Part shown: positions 1 to 14,135 of the stretch, in pieces
How positions within the stretch are numbered: position 1 is the stretch's first letter
How the letters are laid out: each line of letters begins with the position of its first letter
Assembly (NCBI GenBank): GCA_024036415.1
Contig: JAMWET010001218.1
Span: forward strand, 696,610-760,609
DNA length: 64,000 nt
Direction: 5' to 3'
Source of the DNA: Prochilodus magdalenae
Taxonomy: Eukaryota > Chordata > Actinopteri > Characiformes > Prochilodontidae
Position numbers and translations under genes: made by a program
Notes under the pieces: model-generated
The model's database searches: none
What the model was told of the DNA's origin: nothing
What the model saw: only the letters and a program-made list of their open reading frames with translations

Positions 1-2663
<2,663 letters not shown>

Positions 2664-5600
2664 GAAATGTCTGAGGTACATGAGCAGGCTGCCCAGGTGA
2701 GCGTGTCTGTGGATGCAGCGCCATCTATGGACCTGAACCAGGCTTTGTCAGAGATCAGACAGCACTACGAGGCTCTGGCTGCCAAGAAACGCGGTGAACT
2801 GGACAGCTGGTATCAGAACAAGGTACACCAGCGACGTTGTGGTAACACAATGAGCAGAGAGAATAGTAATTACCTGCCCTGCACGTCACTGCAGAGCTTC
2901 ATCAGTGTTTATGCTTTTCACACAATACATGTGTACACAGCTAATGTGTACTCATGAGTGAGGTCAACCTGTTACGTAAATGAAGGTAACTGACTAGACA
3001 AAATGATATCTTCTGACAGGACTACGAGTCAATACCACAGCTACCCATGACGAGTTAGTGTTCAAACGTTGTCAAAATTTGTACCATCATTTATTTAGTT
3101 TACAGTCAAAACAACTTATTCATACGTATCATATTAGATATTGGATTATGCGCTTGAATAAGAAAGAGGGAAAGTCAAAATAATGTATGCAAAAAGCAAA
3201 ACAAGTTTTCAAAACTTGAAAGAACGAAGGAATAATTACAAACAGTGCACACATACAAAAAGGGAAAAAGGTATACTGGTAATGGGACTTCTAACAACAA
3301 TGCAAGACCTGCTAGACCACCAAAACTGTCACCTTCAGACAAACTGCACTTACAGCTTTCATCTTTGAGAGCTTTATCTTTCCACTATCCTTCTAAGACA
3401 TTCCGGCGCTATGGATCTGAAAGGACGTGTAGCTGTAGATAAGGTCTTATTGACAGTTTTTTGTGATGGCCCTTTTAAACTGGACTGAATAAATAAGAAA
3501 TAGCTTTTTTCATTTAAAGGTCATTTCAGTCAAGTCAAGTTAATTTTAAGGGGCAGTCATGGGCTGGAGGTTAGGGAACCAGCCTTGTGACCGTGAGGGT
3601 CGCTGGTTCCCTGAGCCTACAGTACTGACTGAGGTGCCCTTGAGCAAGGCACCCAGCCCCCAACTGCTCCCAGGGCGCCGTGGATAGGGCTGCCCACCGC
3701 TCCGGGTAAGTGTGCTTACTGCCCCCTAGTTTGTTCACTAGTGAGTGTGTTTGTGGTGTTTCACTTCACGGATGGGTTAATGCGGAGACTAAATTTCCCC
3801 ACTGTGGGATCAACAAGGGATTTAAATCTAAATCTTTAAAGACAAATACTAACCCTTAAATAAAAAAAATCAAGTTTTACGATTGAGGTTGTTGATAGAT
3901 TACAGCTGCAGAACGCTGGAAGTGCTTGTTTTATCATATTTGTTTTTTTGCAGATTTCCACAGTGGAGCAGGACGCGGTCACACACTCAGAGGAACTAGA
4001 GGACAGTAGAGCAGAACTCAAAGAGCTGAAGAGCACCTTCCAGAGGCTACAGATTGAACTGCAGACCCATCACAACATGGTAAGCACACACCCATACATA
4101 CGCATGCACACGCTTGTAGCTCCAGATTGTGTGCCATTATTTATATGCGCTTAATTATGCAGCTAATGTTACACAGGAAACTCCAGTCACCTTTAATTAT
4201 CAAATGCTGATGAGACAATCATCTATTATCGGCTATTAAGGGGTTATCTACTTTTCATGGTTGACAGACAGATGGACAAAGGTCTGCTTTATCTCATCTA
4301 AACTCCAAAGAACATCCGTTATTAGCCATTTGTATAGGAGCAGAGTTTTACAAGCCTGCAGCAACATGTTAAGGCAGGATGTCTGTGGTGCCAGGTTTCC
4401 TTCCACATAAAGTACTCCTCATGAGCCTTTATGAGTGGCATTTCATAATAGACCAGTTCCAGACCTATTCTCACCAACCAGCAGGCTGCCAACTTTCTGT
4501 GACTTGGCTCGGTCAGGGGAAATGTAGTGTTGTTCCACCATACTTACATGCACAGTCAAAGAAGGATGCTTTGTTGGAGAGGGAGTTACCCAGATCAGCT
4601 GCGTCACATTTTACGTAACTTCCAGTTTTTCTTACCTCCTGTAAGTCCAACAGTAAACTAAAAGGAGCTGCTTGTGAAGTAGAAGTAGACCATATGTTTG
4701 TGGTTAAAAGGCATGGCACAGAAACAATCTACTGCCTCCACACATTTAAATAATGAGGTCAGACCAATCTCATAGTGCCACTCTGAGTTCGGTTTTAGCC
4801 TGGGCATCTTCAGTTTCAGCCTAAGTAGCCCTTTAATACAAAAATCACCAATAATTATGTTTCTAATGTTGGCACTGTCCATACTGTTTGGACATTCTCA
4901 TTCTTGTATGGGAAGAAAATGTTCCCAGTGAAGAAACTGGTTTAGAATTATTTGAATATTTTTTTGTTTGTTTGTTTAACCCCAGTGGTGACTTCCTCTA
5001 TTTGCTAACCTAGACGAAGTTGTACCTGGTGCAGTTTGATCCATACTGTATGAAGGCACATCTGAGCAATTCTGATTCATCTTTAAAGCAGCATTATGCA
5101 GGAATTGGTCATTTTTGGCTCTTGAGGTTCCCTTACAGTTGTAGGGTGAAGCTGACTTTTCCACAAAGCTGCATAAATTCAAAACACAAGTCTCCCCTAT
5201 GGATAGCTGTACATTTGCTGATGAGCTAAAGGATACAGAAGTCAACTTTACACTTTGCACACGTGTCAAGCATGTGAATGTTTGTTTTTGTGTGTAATTA
5301 ATCGAAATTGGGAATGTAATCTGTAGCTCTTTGCAGACTTGTGTTCGATTATATTTAGCATCTGGGAGAACACCAAATCTTCATGAGATAGGGATGACAC
5401 GGAAGCGGTTATCGCAATCTTTCATAAACAACATTGGCGGGGATGAATGCTCTACTGTTGGATTCTTGTTGTTTTCCTGTTAGTCATGAGAAAGTAATGC
5501 ATCCTATTATTTATTATAGCTAATACCAATCAGTAAAAGCCAGTTACAACATTTTCTCTTATTCCTTATATTGGACAATCTCTCTTTTTCTCATCTTCGC

Positions 5601-7244
5601 TTCCTCTCCGTCTTCTTTGGTCTCTCCACATCCTCTGCATGAGGACGATAGGGCTACAAATACTTGCAGGATGATGATATGAATTCTATTTCCTTCTTTG
5701 GCAGCTCCTCCTGTGGTACTCCACACTTTATCCTGCATGTATCCACACTACTGTCACTCAAAGTAAAAAATTTTCTCCACAGAGAATGACCACTGAGGAC
5801 ACTGTACCAGAGGTTGAGGCTCGCTACTCTGAACAGTTAGCAGAGTTGCAGAAAACCATCAATAACTTGGAGCTCCAACTCCATCACATCCACACTGATA
5901 TGGCCACCAACAAACAGGAGTATGACATACTTCTGGACCTCAAGAATCATCTGGAGACTGAGATCACAGAGTACAGGCTACTGCTGGAGAGAGAGGAGGA
6001 CAGGTGAGGAGAATACTGCAGTGCTTTGTGTCATATCAACATCTAATTATAAACACCTAAATAAGTCATTCACAATGTTTTGGATTATGTTTGTCCGTTG
6101 ATGTTTGTCTTCTCTTTGTCTCTTTCTCTTTATTGTCCAGAGAGGAGCCGGGTGAGTGACTTCCTTTCAGTCTTGAGTGATGAATGGTTGTCATAGGAGT
6201 TCTGGGGTTCACTTTGTTCAGAATCGCCTGTTACAGAAGGCAGTTAAGCTACACTACATGGCCAAAAGTGTACACCAACAGTTCACATACACGGCTATAA
6301 GTATTTGTTGAAACTATCAGTATTTACATGGAGTTGGCCCTTCCTCTGGTGCTGTGATAGCTTCCCTTCTACTAAACTTTGGAACCAGGCTACATGATGT
6401 ATACATTCAGTTACAAAAGCCTTAGTGAGGTCAGTGCGTTGGACAAGGTTGGTGTCAGCACTGTGTCAATTCTTCAGTCAATTCTTTGCGGGCCTTGTTT
6501 TGTGCATGGGGGTACTGTTATGCTAAAACAGGAATAAGCCTTTCTCTCCAAAGTGGAAGCACAGAGCTTTTTTGAGTATCATTGTGTTCTATAGGTGTTC
6601 TATATGTCAAGGGAATAATATTATTCCCTATGTTATTCCTAATCCACCTGACATTACAGTTGTTGCTAAGTTGTTGCTAAGATTCATGCATCAGACCGCC
6701 AGATCTCTTCAGAGAATGCATTTCCACTGCTCTAGAGTCACATGATGCAGTATGTTACACTCGTACAGTGTCACGTAGCAGTACACATTTTTATATGGCC
6801 TAGACTCCATCCTGAACTTTAGGATGACCCATTAATTAAGGCGATTGCTTGTATGCTAAATTTTTGAATCTGTTAGCAGCATGTGTGGCTAAAATAGTTC
6901 CACCGACTAAAAGAGTGCCTGGCTACTTTGTTTAAGTTGTTTTCATAGAGATGTAAAATCTATTAAATAGAGCACAATCTTAACATCTCACATCATTTCT
7001 GCAGTGATACATATAAAACCATCTTTTTTAGCTGAGCTCTATCACACATTTAATTCTATCACACATTTAATAATTAGAAAGTGTATAGAGAGTATCATTT
7101 AACACTGAGTCTCAGAAGCGATCTGGAAAATTACCACCTCCTATTTTCTCTTTCGCAGCTGTTTTTAAGGAGCCCGCAGTGGAAGAGACACTTGTGGATG
7201 AAAAAGTGGACGAAAGCACTGAGACAGCCACAAATGATGAATGA
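2664..7244 (+). CDS. Type I keratin, 3' part (exons 4-8; 5' end outside window)
   Basis: Coding exons are 2664-2822, 3954-4079, 5783-6003, 6141-6151 and 7159-7244, joining in frame to 200 codons plus stop. Exon sizes 126 and 221 bp are the standard type I keratin exons 5 and 6; exon 4 is 159 bp against the usual 162. The protein is the end of linker L12 and coil 2, with the typical stretches MDLNQALSEIRQHYEALA and EYDILLDLKNHLETEITEYR. The rod ends in LLERE instead of the usual LLEGE. The tail is short and acidic (EPAVEETLVDEKVDESTE), with no Gly/Ser-rich or [11 protein letters not shown] tail motif. Exon 7 is only 11 bp. Exons 1-3 must lie before base 1, since no coil 1 exon is visible in 1-2663. 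By family knowledge it would pair with a type II keratin in epithelial filaments. The exact paralogue is not recognised. Confidence 0.85.
3548..3838 (+). repeat. tRNA-derived SINE copy
   Basis: The block opens with a tRNA-like head (GGGCTGGAGGTTAGGGAACC, then a B-box-like GCTGGTTCCCTGAGCC). It continues through the stretch CCCTTGAGCAAGGCACC and GGATAGGGCTGCCCACCGC, and ends GGGATCAACAAGGGATTTAAA. I recognise this layout as a dispersed fish SINE. It sits in intron 4 of the partial keratin gene. The family name is not assigned. Confidence 0.7.
6249..6760. mobile_element. Decayed DNA-transposon-like repeat
   Basis: It begins with CTACACTACATGGCCAAAAGTGT, a terminus familiar from dispersed fish DNA elements, and contains a later segment (CTTCAGAGAATGCATTTCCA) related to the element at 17955-18130. 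No open frame survives. It lies in the intron between the 11-bp exon 7 and exon 8 of the keratin gene. Confidence 0.5.
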
Positions 7245-7890
7245 CAGATTTGCTAACTGACCCGAAGTTCATTTATTACATAAATCGTATTATAACTCCT
7301 AAATGTCCCCTTAATGTAGTCCACTGCTGTTTGTATAGTCGGTGTTCAGCTTGATATCCAAAATAACTTAACAGCTGAGTTGACAAATCTCAGTTAGTTT
7401 GCTTTTCTACTGTACGTAGCTTTTGGTCAATAGTATCATAGCCATAGGTTTTCTCTGAGATCATGCTGATATATTGCTTGTTTTAATGAATCAAACATAC
7501 ATTCAAACAAACATACAAACATCATTTTTCATACATGCATCAGGTTTTTCCTAAGTGTGTTCCATCGCTGAAAACACGGAGGCCACATGAGAAAATAGGT
7601 TCCTCATAATTGAAAGTATTGGTCAACCATCCACTACCGTGACCTCTGTGGCCTACCAGACTGCTTGCTATTGCTAAGCCTGCCAATACATTATGGTTCT
7701 TGACAATATACCAAACAGCTTTGACATGCCTAATGGTTCACTTGTGTCTATTTTTGGTTATTTAGATTTTTCAGCTGTTTTACTCTTGCTGCTATTTACA
7801 ACCAACAGCAGCAGCATGCAGATGCAAATGTCACAGTATATTTTTTGTTCACCAATGTCTCACACAAGAACTAACGAAAGAACTAACAAA

Positions 7891-7896
7891 AATAAA
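7891..7896 (+). promoter_or_regulatory. Candidate polyadenylation signal, partial keratin gene
   Basis: AATAAA about 650 bp after the stop codon at 7242-7244. It is the first clear plus-strand AATAAA seen downstream. Confidence 0.45.
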
Positions 7897-8309
7897 GCTT
7901 CTAAGGACTTTCTTTGCTGGTGCTGTGTCTTTGGTTCTCATTTGTTGTGAGAAATGCCCCACCCTGAACTTTCCCACAGCCAACTACAGTGCCCCAACCA
8001 CCCAACCTTCCATAGTGCCTTCCTCTGCCTACCAACAGCTACCAACAGCTTAAGCTCACATAGATCACTCAACTGATTGATCACTAACTGTCTCCACTAA
8101 CTGTAGAAAAAAATTAACCTTCCAGAAGCATATCAGATCATGGAAGACATGCATGGAGAATGTACACCCGCAAAACACATAATTCAGAGGATGTATCTAC
8201 AATAATTGTTCATTTTATCAGCTCCATATAGGTGCACTATCTAGTTTTACAAACTGTAGTCCTTCTGTTTCTCTGCATACCTTGTTATCCCCCTTCCACC
8301 CTGTTCTTC

Positions 8310-8860
8310 AATGGTCTGGACACCCACAGGACCACCACAGAGCAGGTATTGTTTGGGATGTGGTTAATTATCAGCACTGCAGTGACACAGACGTGTGCTG
8401 CTGGAGTTTTTAAACTGCCCGCTCTATTAGACTCTCCTACCGTACTGATGTAAAGTCAGAGAAAATAGCTGATCTGTTGCTGCACATTTTGTGTTAGTCC
8501 TTTATCTCATGTCCTTTATCAGTGGTTACGATACGTTGTGACCACAGGGCGCTGTTTCCTGGGTGGTTTTGGCTGGTGAACTATTCTCAGTCCAGCCGTG
8601 ACAATGAGTCATACCAGCACAACACACACACCACCACTATTCCAGGTCACTGTGGTGTTGAGAATGACCCACTACCCAATTAATATCTGCTCTGTGGCAG
8701 TCATGTGGGGTCCCTGACAATTGATAAACAAGGTTAAGCAGATGGACTACCTTATTGAATTCTAGAACTCAATTCTATATGGTAAGCGGAATTAATCAAA
8801 TGGACATTGTGTGTAAAAACAAGGTTGATGTGCCTCACAAAGTGTTCAGTAAGAGCAGAT
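8310..8860. mobile_element. Palindromic (fold-back) dispersed repeat
   Basis: The left part (CCACAGGACCACCACAGAGC ... CAGCACTGCAGTGACAC) recurs inverted and diverged in the right part (CAGGTCACTGTGGTGTTGAG ... GTCATGTGGGGTCCCTGA). A related fragment is at 21370-21600. This is a long imperfect inverted-repeat element of the non-autonomous DNA transposon kind. It has no coding capacity. Confidence 0.55.
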
Positions 8861-8988
8861 AATACCCAGAGCAAGTAGTCTCTATCTTTTTTAATACCTT
8901 ATCACCATTTTTGTAGAAATTGGTGATGGTTAAAAAGTAGGCCTGTATGTGATGACTGGATATGTAATATGCATGTATGTTTATATAC

Positions 8989-9486
8989 AGGGGTTGGACA
9001 ATGAAACTGAAACACCTGTCATTTTAGTGTGGGAGGTCTCATGGCTAAATTGGACCTGCCTGGTGGCCAATCTTCATTAATTGCACACTGCACCAGTAAG
9101 AGCAGAGTGTGAAGGTTCAGTTAGCAGGTAAGAGCACAGTTCTGCTCAAAATACTGCAATGCACACAACATTATGGGTGACATACCAGAGTTCAAAAGAG
9201 GACAAATTGTTGGTGCATGTCTTTGTGATGTATCAAGAGCCACGGTATCCAGGGTAATGTCAGCATACCACCAAGAAGGACGAACCTCCACCAGCATCAC
9301 GTAGTGACCTGGCCACTATCCTGCAAGAAGAATGGCTTAAAATCCCTCTGACCACTGTGCAGGACGCAGTATATGTCATTCCCAAGACGAACTGACGCTG
9401 TATTGGCCGCAAAAGGAGGCCCTACACCATACTAATAAATGATTGTGGTCTAAAACCAGGTGTTTCAGTTTCATTGTCCAACCCCT
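8989..9486 (+). mobile_element. Tc1-family internal-deletion derivative, copy A
   Basis: Terminal inverted repeats CAGGGGTTGGACAATGAAAC ... GTTTCATTGTCCAACCCCTG are flanked by TA, the Tc1/mariner target. Inside is the start of a transposase frame (ATGGGTGACATACCAGAGTT), then a jump to the transposase 3' end (CCAGCATCACGTAGTGACCT). Compared with copy B it lacks about 35 further bases between two GTCTT direct repeats. It is non-autonomous. Confidence 0.85.
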
Positions 9487-9609
9487 GTATGTGTATACAG
9501 TGTACCATATAGTATAACTGCATGTATTGTGAACTGAGATTTGCATCATATGCATTACATAATGTGATTCCGAATTAAGACGTGACATAAGGAAGAGCAA
9601 GAGGCAGTG

Positions 9610-9630
9610 TTTATTCTGAGCCATTTTATT
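9610..9630 (-). promoter_or_regulatory. Two polyadenylation signals of the Gly-rich keratin gene
   Basis: On the minus strand AATAAA occurs at 9625-9630 and again at 9610-9615, 74-95 bp after the stop codon of the keratin at 9704-12275. Confidence 0.7.
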
Positions 9631-9703
9631 TTCTCAATTCATGGTCGATGTTGCCATAGTTGTAGATGTTGGTGCTATGGTGCTGAATGTATCCAGAATG
9701 AGT

Positions 9704-12275
9704 TTACTCAGTGATGGAGGACACCACCTTGCCATCAACCACCTCTTCCACAATGGTCTTCACCTTTACACTGCGAGTTGGGCCACTGGTGACAGTGATA
9801 CTGCTGCTGCTGCTGCTGCTGCCGCCGCCACCGCCACTGCAAAACAAACCTCGATATTAATTTCTGTACCACCGGTGAAAAACTGCATGACTGTGAGAGG
9901 CAATATTGCCTATGACTGTAGTTTACCTGCCACCCTCTCCATCCAGCAGTCTCCTGTACTCAGCAATCTCCATCTCAAGACGAGTCTTGATGTCCAGCAG
10001 GATCTGGTATTCCTGAGCTTTCCTCTCCGTATCTGCTCTGATCTCCAATATTTGCTGCTCCAACGAAGAGACCTGACCCTGCAGCCCACCTAGTTTCATG
10101 GAGTAGCGTGCTTCTGTGTCTGCTAAAGTGCCCTCCAGAGCTGCTTTCTGAGGGGCGGGATTATAGATGAAGAAGAAATCAAATTGGAGAACAAATAAAT
10201 AAAAGTCATACCAGAGATTAATGTCGCTTCCATGTCAAAATAATGTATATACCATGCTGAGTTGAGACTGCAGCTCAATCTCCAAGCCTTGTAAAGTCCG
10301 TCTGATCTCTGTGATTTCTGACTTGGATGTTTCAAGAGTCACTGTGCTGGAGGCCACCTCCTTGTTCAGAGCTTCTTTCTGCAGAGAAGCAGCAAATTAA
10401 GCTTAGCTACACGTTGCTTTGGTGTTAGTATGATCATGTTGTAGGAATCTGACTTTATCCTGCACCAGTAGGACCCCTTACATTTGTAGATTGGTCCCAA
10501 CCATAACACGAACCGGATCCTTTCTTACCTTGGTTTGGAACCAGGCCTCCAGGTCACGCTGGTTCTTGGCAGCTACAGCTTCATACTGCTCACGAATCTC
10601 TGCCAGGACACGGTTCAGATCTTCTCCAGGTGCTGCTGCCACTTCGACATTCACGTTTCCTGTCATTTGAGTGCGCAGAGCTGCCAGTTCCTGGATAGCG
10701 AGAATGTCTCAGTATTATGCTTTCACTGACTGCATTTTAAGGAAGACACCGGTTATACTGTTCATACAATGCTTGTAAACTTGAAAGACTACAGTGGGCA
10801 TGCATATATGGTGAACTGTTTATGGGAATCTATCTAGGATCATGTATAATTCATAAACTCTATTTATACAATGTTGTTTTTTCCAGACCTAGATTATGTT
10901 AGATTAAGCCATGCCTAAAAAGGATTCTAATATTGCTGTGCCATTGACATTGCTACCTAGTACAGGACTACTCTTAATTCCTATATGGGAAACCAAAACA
11001 TTAATACTTATGACATCATTTGTGAGATAGGGTTACCTCCTCATGGTTTTTCTTGAGGAAGATAAGCTCCTCTCTCTGGCCTTCAATCTGCATCTCCAAG
11101 TCTGATCTGGCCAGTGTCAGTTCATCCAGCAGCCTCTTCAGTCCAGCAATGTCAGCCTCCACTGACTGGCGCATGGTCAGCTCATTCTCATACCTGACCA
11201 GTAACAGAAAATCCCTTAGATACAGAGAAATGATGGGGTTGTCATACACCAGGACTACTAGGTGTGCCAGTGATTGCTTACTTGGTTCTGAAGTCATCCG
11301 CTGCCAGCTTAGCATTGTCAATGCTCAGGTAGATGCCTCCATTCACTCTGGTTGCATCCTGGATCTGCAAAAGGTTTATACCACACAAGTCTAAGTGTAT
11401 ACAGTACTGAACACAGTGATACGAGGTGGTGCATCTGGGTTGGTGTCCACCATATAACTGATGTGTTTGGTAATTCTGCTACTCAACACACCCACTAAAT
11501 CTGGCGATTCAAATTAGTTAACTGTGGTGGACACTGGCCTTCCTGAATCGGTTGAACATCATGAGGAATTAATACAGGTTATTTAACAAACTGAACAAAC
11601 AAATACATTTTAATTGCACCTTATAGAATCATGCATACTAAACATAAGTGACGTGTCACATAAGTGTGTTCTCATAGACTTCCTTTGTTGGCATTCTGGT
11701 GGTCAATAATATGTGGACTGAATTTTACATGTTGGTATTGGTACCTGGTCTTGCAGATCCTTGATGGTGGCCTCATAGGCGGAGTAATCTCGGGCAGAGG
11801 GCGATGTCTTGCTCTCCAGGAACTGTCTGATCTTCAGCTCCAGTTCAGCATTAGCCTGCTCTAGGGAGCGCACCTTCTGCAGGTAGGAGGCCAAGCGGTC
11901 GTTCAAGTTCTGCAGAGTAGCCTTCTCATTGGCTCCTGCTGCCACGTCCATGTCGAAGCCTCCTCCAAAGCCTCGGCCAAAACCGAAGCCACCTCCACCT
12001 CCACCTCCACCTCCACCTCCACCACCAGCACCAAAGCCATAGAATGCCCCGCCACCTCCAAGGCCATAGCCACCACCACCACCACCCCCAATGGACACAG
12101 TGGAAATTCGCACGCCAGACCCTCCTGAGCCCCCATACATGCTGGGAGCACGACCACCCATCCTGCCACCACCGCCACTCGAGATAGAGAGGCGAGAGAC
12201 CCCACCACCCAGACTGGGACCCCCAAAGGAACCACTAGAGGAGACGTAGCTGCGGCTAGTAAAGGAAGAGGCCAT
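9704..12275 (-). CDS. Type I keratin with Gly-rich head (complete)
   Basis: Seven coding exons on the minus strand: 11745-12275, 11282-11364, 11037-11193, 10529-10690, 10253-10378, 9927-10147 and 9704-9836. They total 1413 bp and 470 aa. Exon sizes 83, 157, 162, 126 and 221 are the standard type I keratin set; the tail is one 133-bp exon. Residues 1 to about 115 form a Ser/Gly-rich head with a run of 13 Gly. The rod opens with [20 protein letters not shown] (helix initiation) and closes with [12 protein letters not shown] (helix termination) near residue 422. The tail has a 7-Ser run from CAG/CTG-type repeats and the conserved [12 protein letters not shown] motif. Family role: acidic partner in keratin heterodimers of epithelial cytoplasm. 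The start ATG has GCC after it and a TATA box about 80 bp upstream. The fish paralogue name is uncertain. Confidence 0.95.
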
Positions 12276-12356
12276 GGTTGGGCTGGAAGGGGAGGAGAGC
12301 AGGCTCTTTCCTGTGAGAGAAGGAGCGAGGCTGCAGTGTCAGGGCGGAGGACGGGG

Positions 12357-12364
12357 CTTTATAT
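12357..12364 (-). promoter_or_regulatory. TATA box of the Gly-rich keratin gene
   Basis: ATATAAAG on the minus strand, 82 bp upstream of the ATG at 12275. This spacing fits a transcription start near 12330 and a short 5' leader, as is usual for keratin genes. Confidence 0.7.
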
Positions 12365-12479
12365 GTTGACTCGTTGAGGGGAGGAGGGGGAGTGGAGCTG
12401 GAGAAGAAATAAAAAAATATATCACCTGGTTCTCCACCCAGTACATGACCAGGGGGCACAAAACCTGGCAAGGTGAAGC

Positions 12480-13940
12480 TGCATGTGCAGGAGAAAAAAA
12501 GAATGCATTTAATGCAGAGTTATGAATCAGTTTTAGGAATTACTTACTTACTACCATGAAACTGTAATATGTCATATATGTAATCTATAGAGCTATAGAG
12601 CTGTGAGGGAGGATTGATAAGTTTAAGGGGTTAACAGTCAAACAGCACACATTTGCTATTGCATAAGCCCTTGTTTCCAGATGCTTGCAAAGCCCAGCGT
12701 TAACAGGAGATGTATGTGCCAACATTCCTGCATTTTCACACCCACCCTTGCGGCAAGGCTGCAAAGGAGAACACATCAGTGTACTGTTCCTGTAATGTAA
12801 ATAAAACCTAATATCACAGTTCCGTTTCTTCTCAAGCTCACAAAAACATGTATCTGTACGAATATACATTCGTCATTCTTTAATGCAAACTTGGTTAGGC
12901 ACACACAAGCACATCCCCACATTATCAAGTGACACACTGCCTACCGAAACACAGGGCGAGTTTAACTTTTCAAATGTTTTTTTGTTTATTTGTTTTAAAA
13001 TGCTTTATTGTTTGCATTAAGTTAACATGCAGCTTTATGCAGTGGTTTGGACCGTCCCTGATCAAATGCCTTTCTTTAAATGAACATGTTTTTTTTTATT
13101 TTTTTTATGTATTTTATGTATGTATTTGTTTATGTATATATTTTTATGTTTTTTTTCCAGGACACTACACTCAAAAACATGACAGTATGTGAATAGCTGA
13201 AGTCAGAAAGCAGTGATCAGTTTAGTTTGAACAATAGGAAATTAAAAATGGTAATAAAGCACAGCATTTGATGTTTTACCTATAAATTTCATTTGCTTTT
13301 CATAAATCGACAGTAATATTCAATTTGATCACTGCAAACCACTCCTAAACTGTTGGGCCCAGAGCATGTTTAGCACTGTGTTACTTTATCTTCCCTTTAA
13401 CTTTATTTGGGTTTTTATTTATATTTAAAAATATTATTAAATATTATTTTTTATTTATATTTAAGTTACACAATGATACAGGTCTCATGGCGCAATTTGC
13501 CATCTGTCTGTTATACTGTTATTCTGTTATAAGTCTTCAACTGTGCAGCCACACAATGTATTTGTTGCCATTGACAGTCTGGACTGCAAGCAGGCCAGTT
13601 TTTCCCTCTCCTAATTACACAGCTATGCTGTTGAAACCCAGCATGGGCATCTCTCAAAAAGAGTCTAAAAGGAAACAAATGGTTCTGCAAAATCTGTAGG
13701 TGTATTAAGTGTTTTAAAATATTTGGATAGCTATATATAATATACTGTATATATAATAATATTTTAAACTTTTCAGCTGTTTTGGCCAATCATCAACCAA
13801 TCCTTGTTCATACAGGATTAGGCCTTTACTGGATGCTGTGTTTATCCAAGTATAAGTGCATCACCTGCTTAAACTTAAACTTTTTAGTTTGTATTTTTAG
13901 CAACATGTTCCAGCCATGCATTTCAGAATTAGTGTACATT
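12480..13940. other. Intergenic DNA upstream of the Gly-rich keratin
   Basis: AT-rich sequence including a T-rich stretch at 13088-13155. No exon or known repeat was recognised. The proximal part would hold enhancers of the keratin promoter, but no specific site can be supported. Confidence 0.4.
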
Positions 13941-13944
13941 AATG

Positions 13945-14135
13945 GCATTTATTTAACGATTTTCTCCAGAACAGCTTACAAGATTAACCATATTGCAAAT
14001 TGGCCAGAAGTATTAAGAGTCTTGCCCAAGGACCCTTATTGGTGTAGGACAGCATAGTAATCTAGTCTCCCACATGGAGTGGTAGCTCACTGGTAGGTAG
14101 TGATGTTTTCCATTGTGCCACACCAACCACCACAA
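13945..14135 (-). repeat. tRNA-derived SINE with LINE-like tail, truncated copy
   Basis: The minus strand resembles the better-kept copy at 21752-21955, sharing on the plus strand AGAGTCTTGCCCAAGGACCC and TATTGGTGTAG. The tRNA-like head is degraded. Confidence 0.6.

Noticed and set aside
5020..5270. Overlapping open frames on both strands (69 and 97 codons)
   Set aside because: They lie in a keratin intron, have no known similarity, and look like an old repeat that I could not name.
9641..10093. A 150-codon plus-strand open frame
   Set aside because: It is the antisense of keratin exons 6 and 7; the opposite strand gives the exact keratin protein with proper splice sites.
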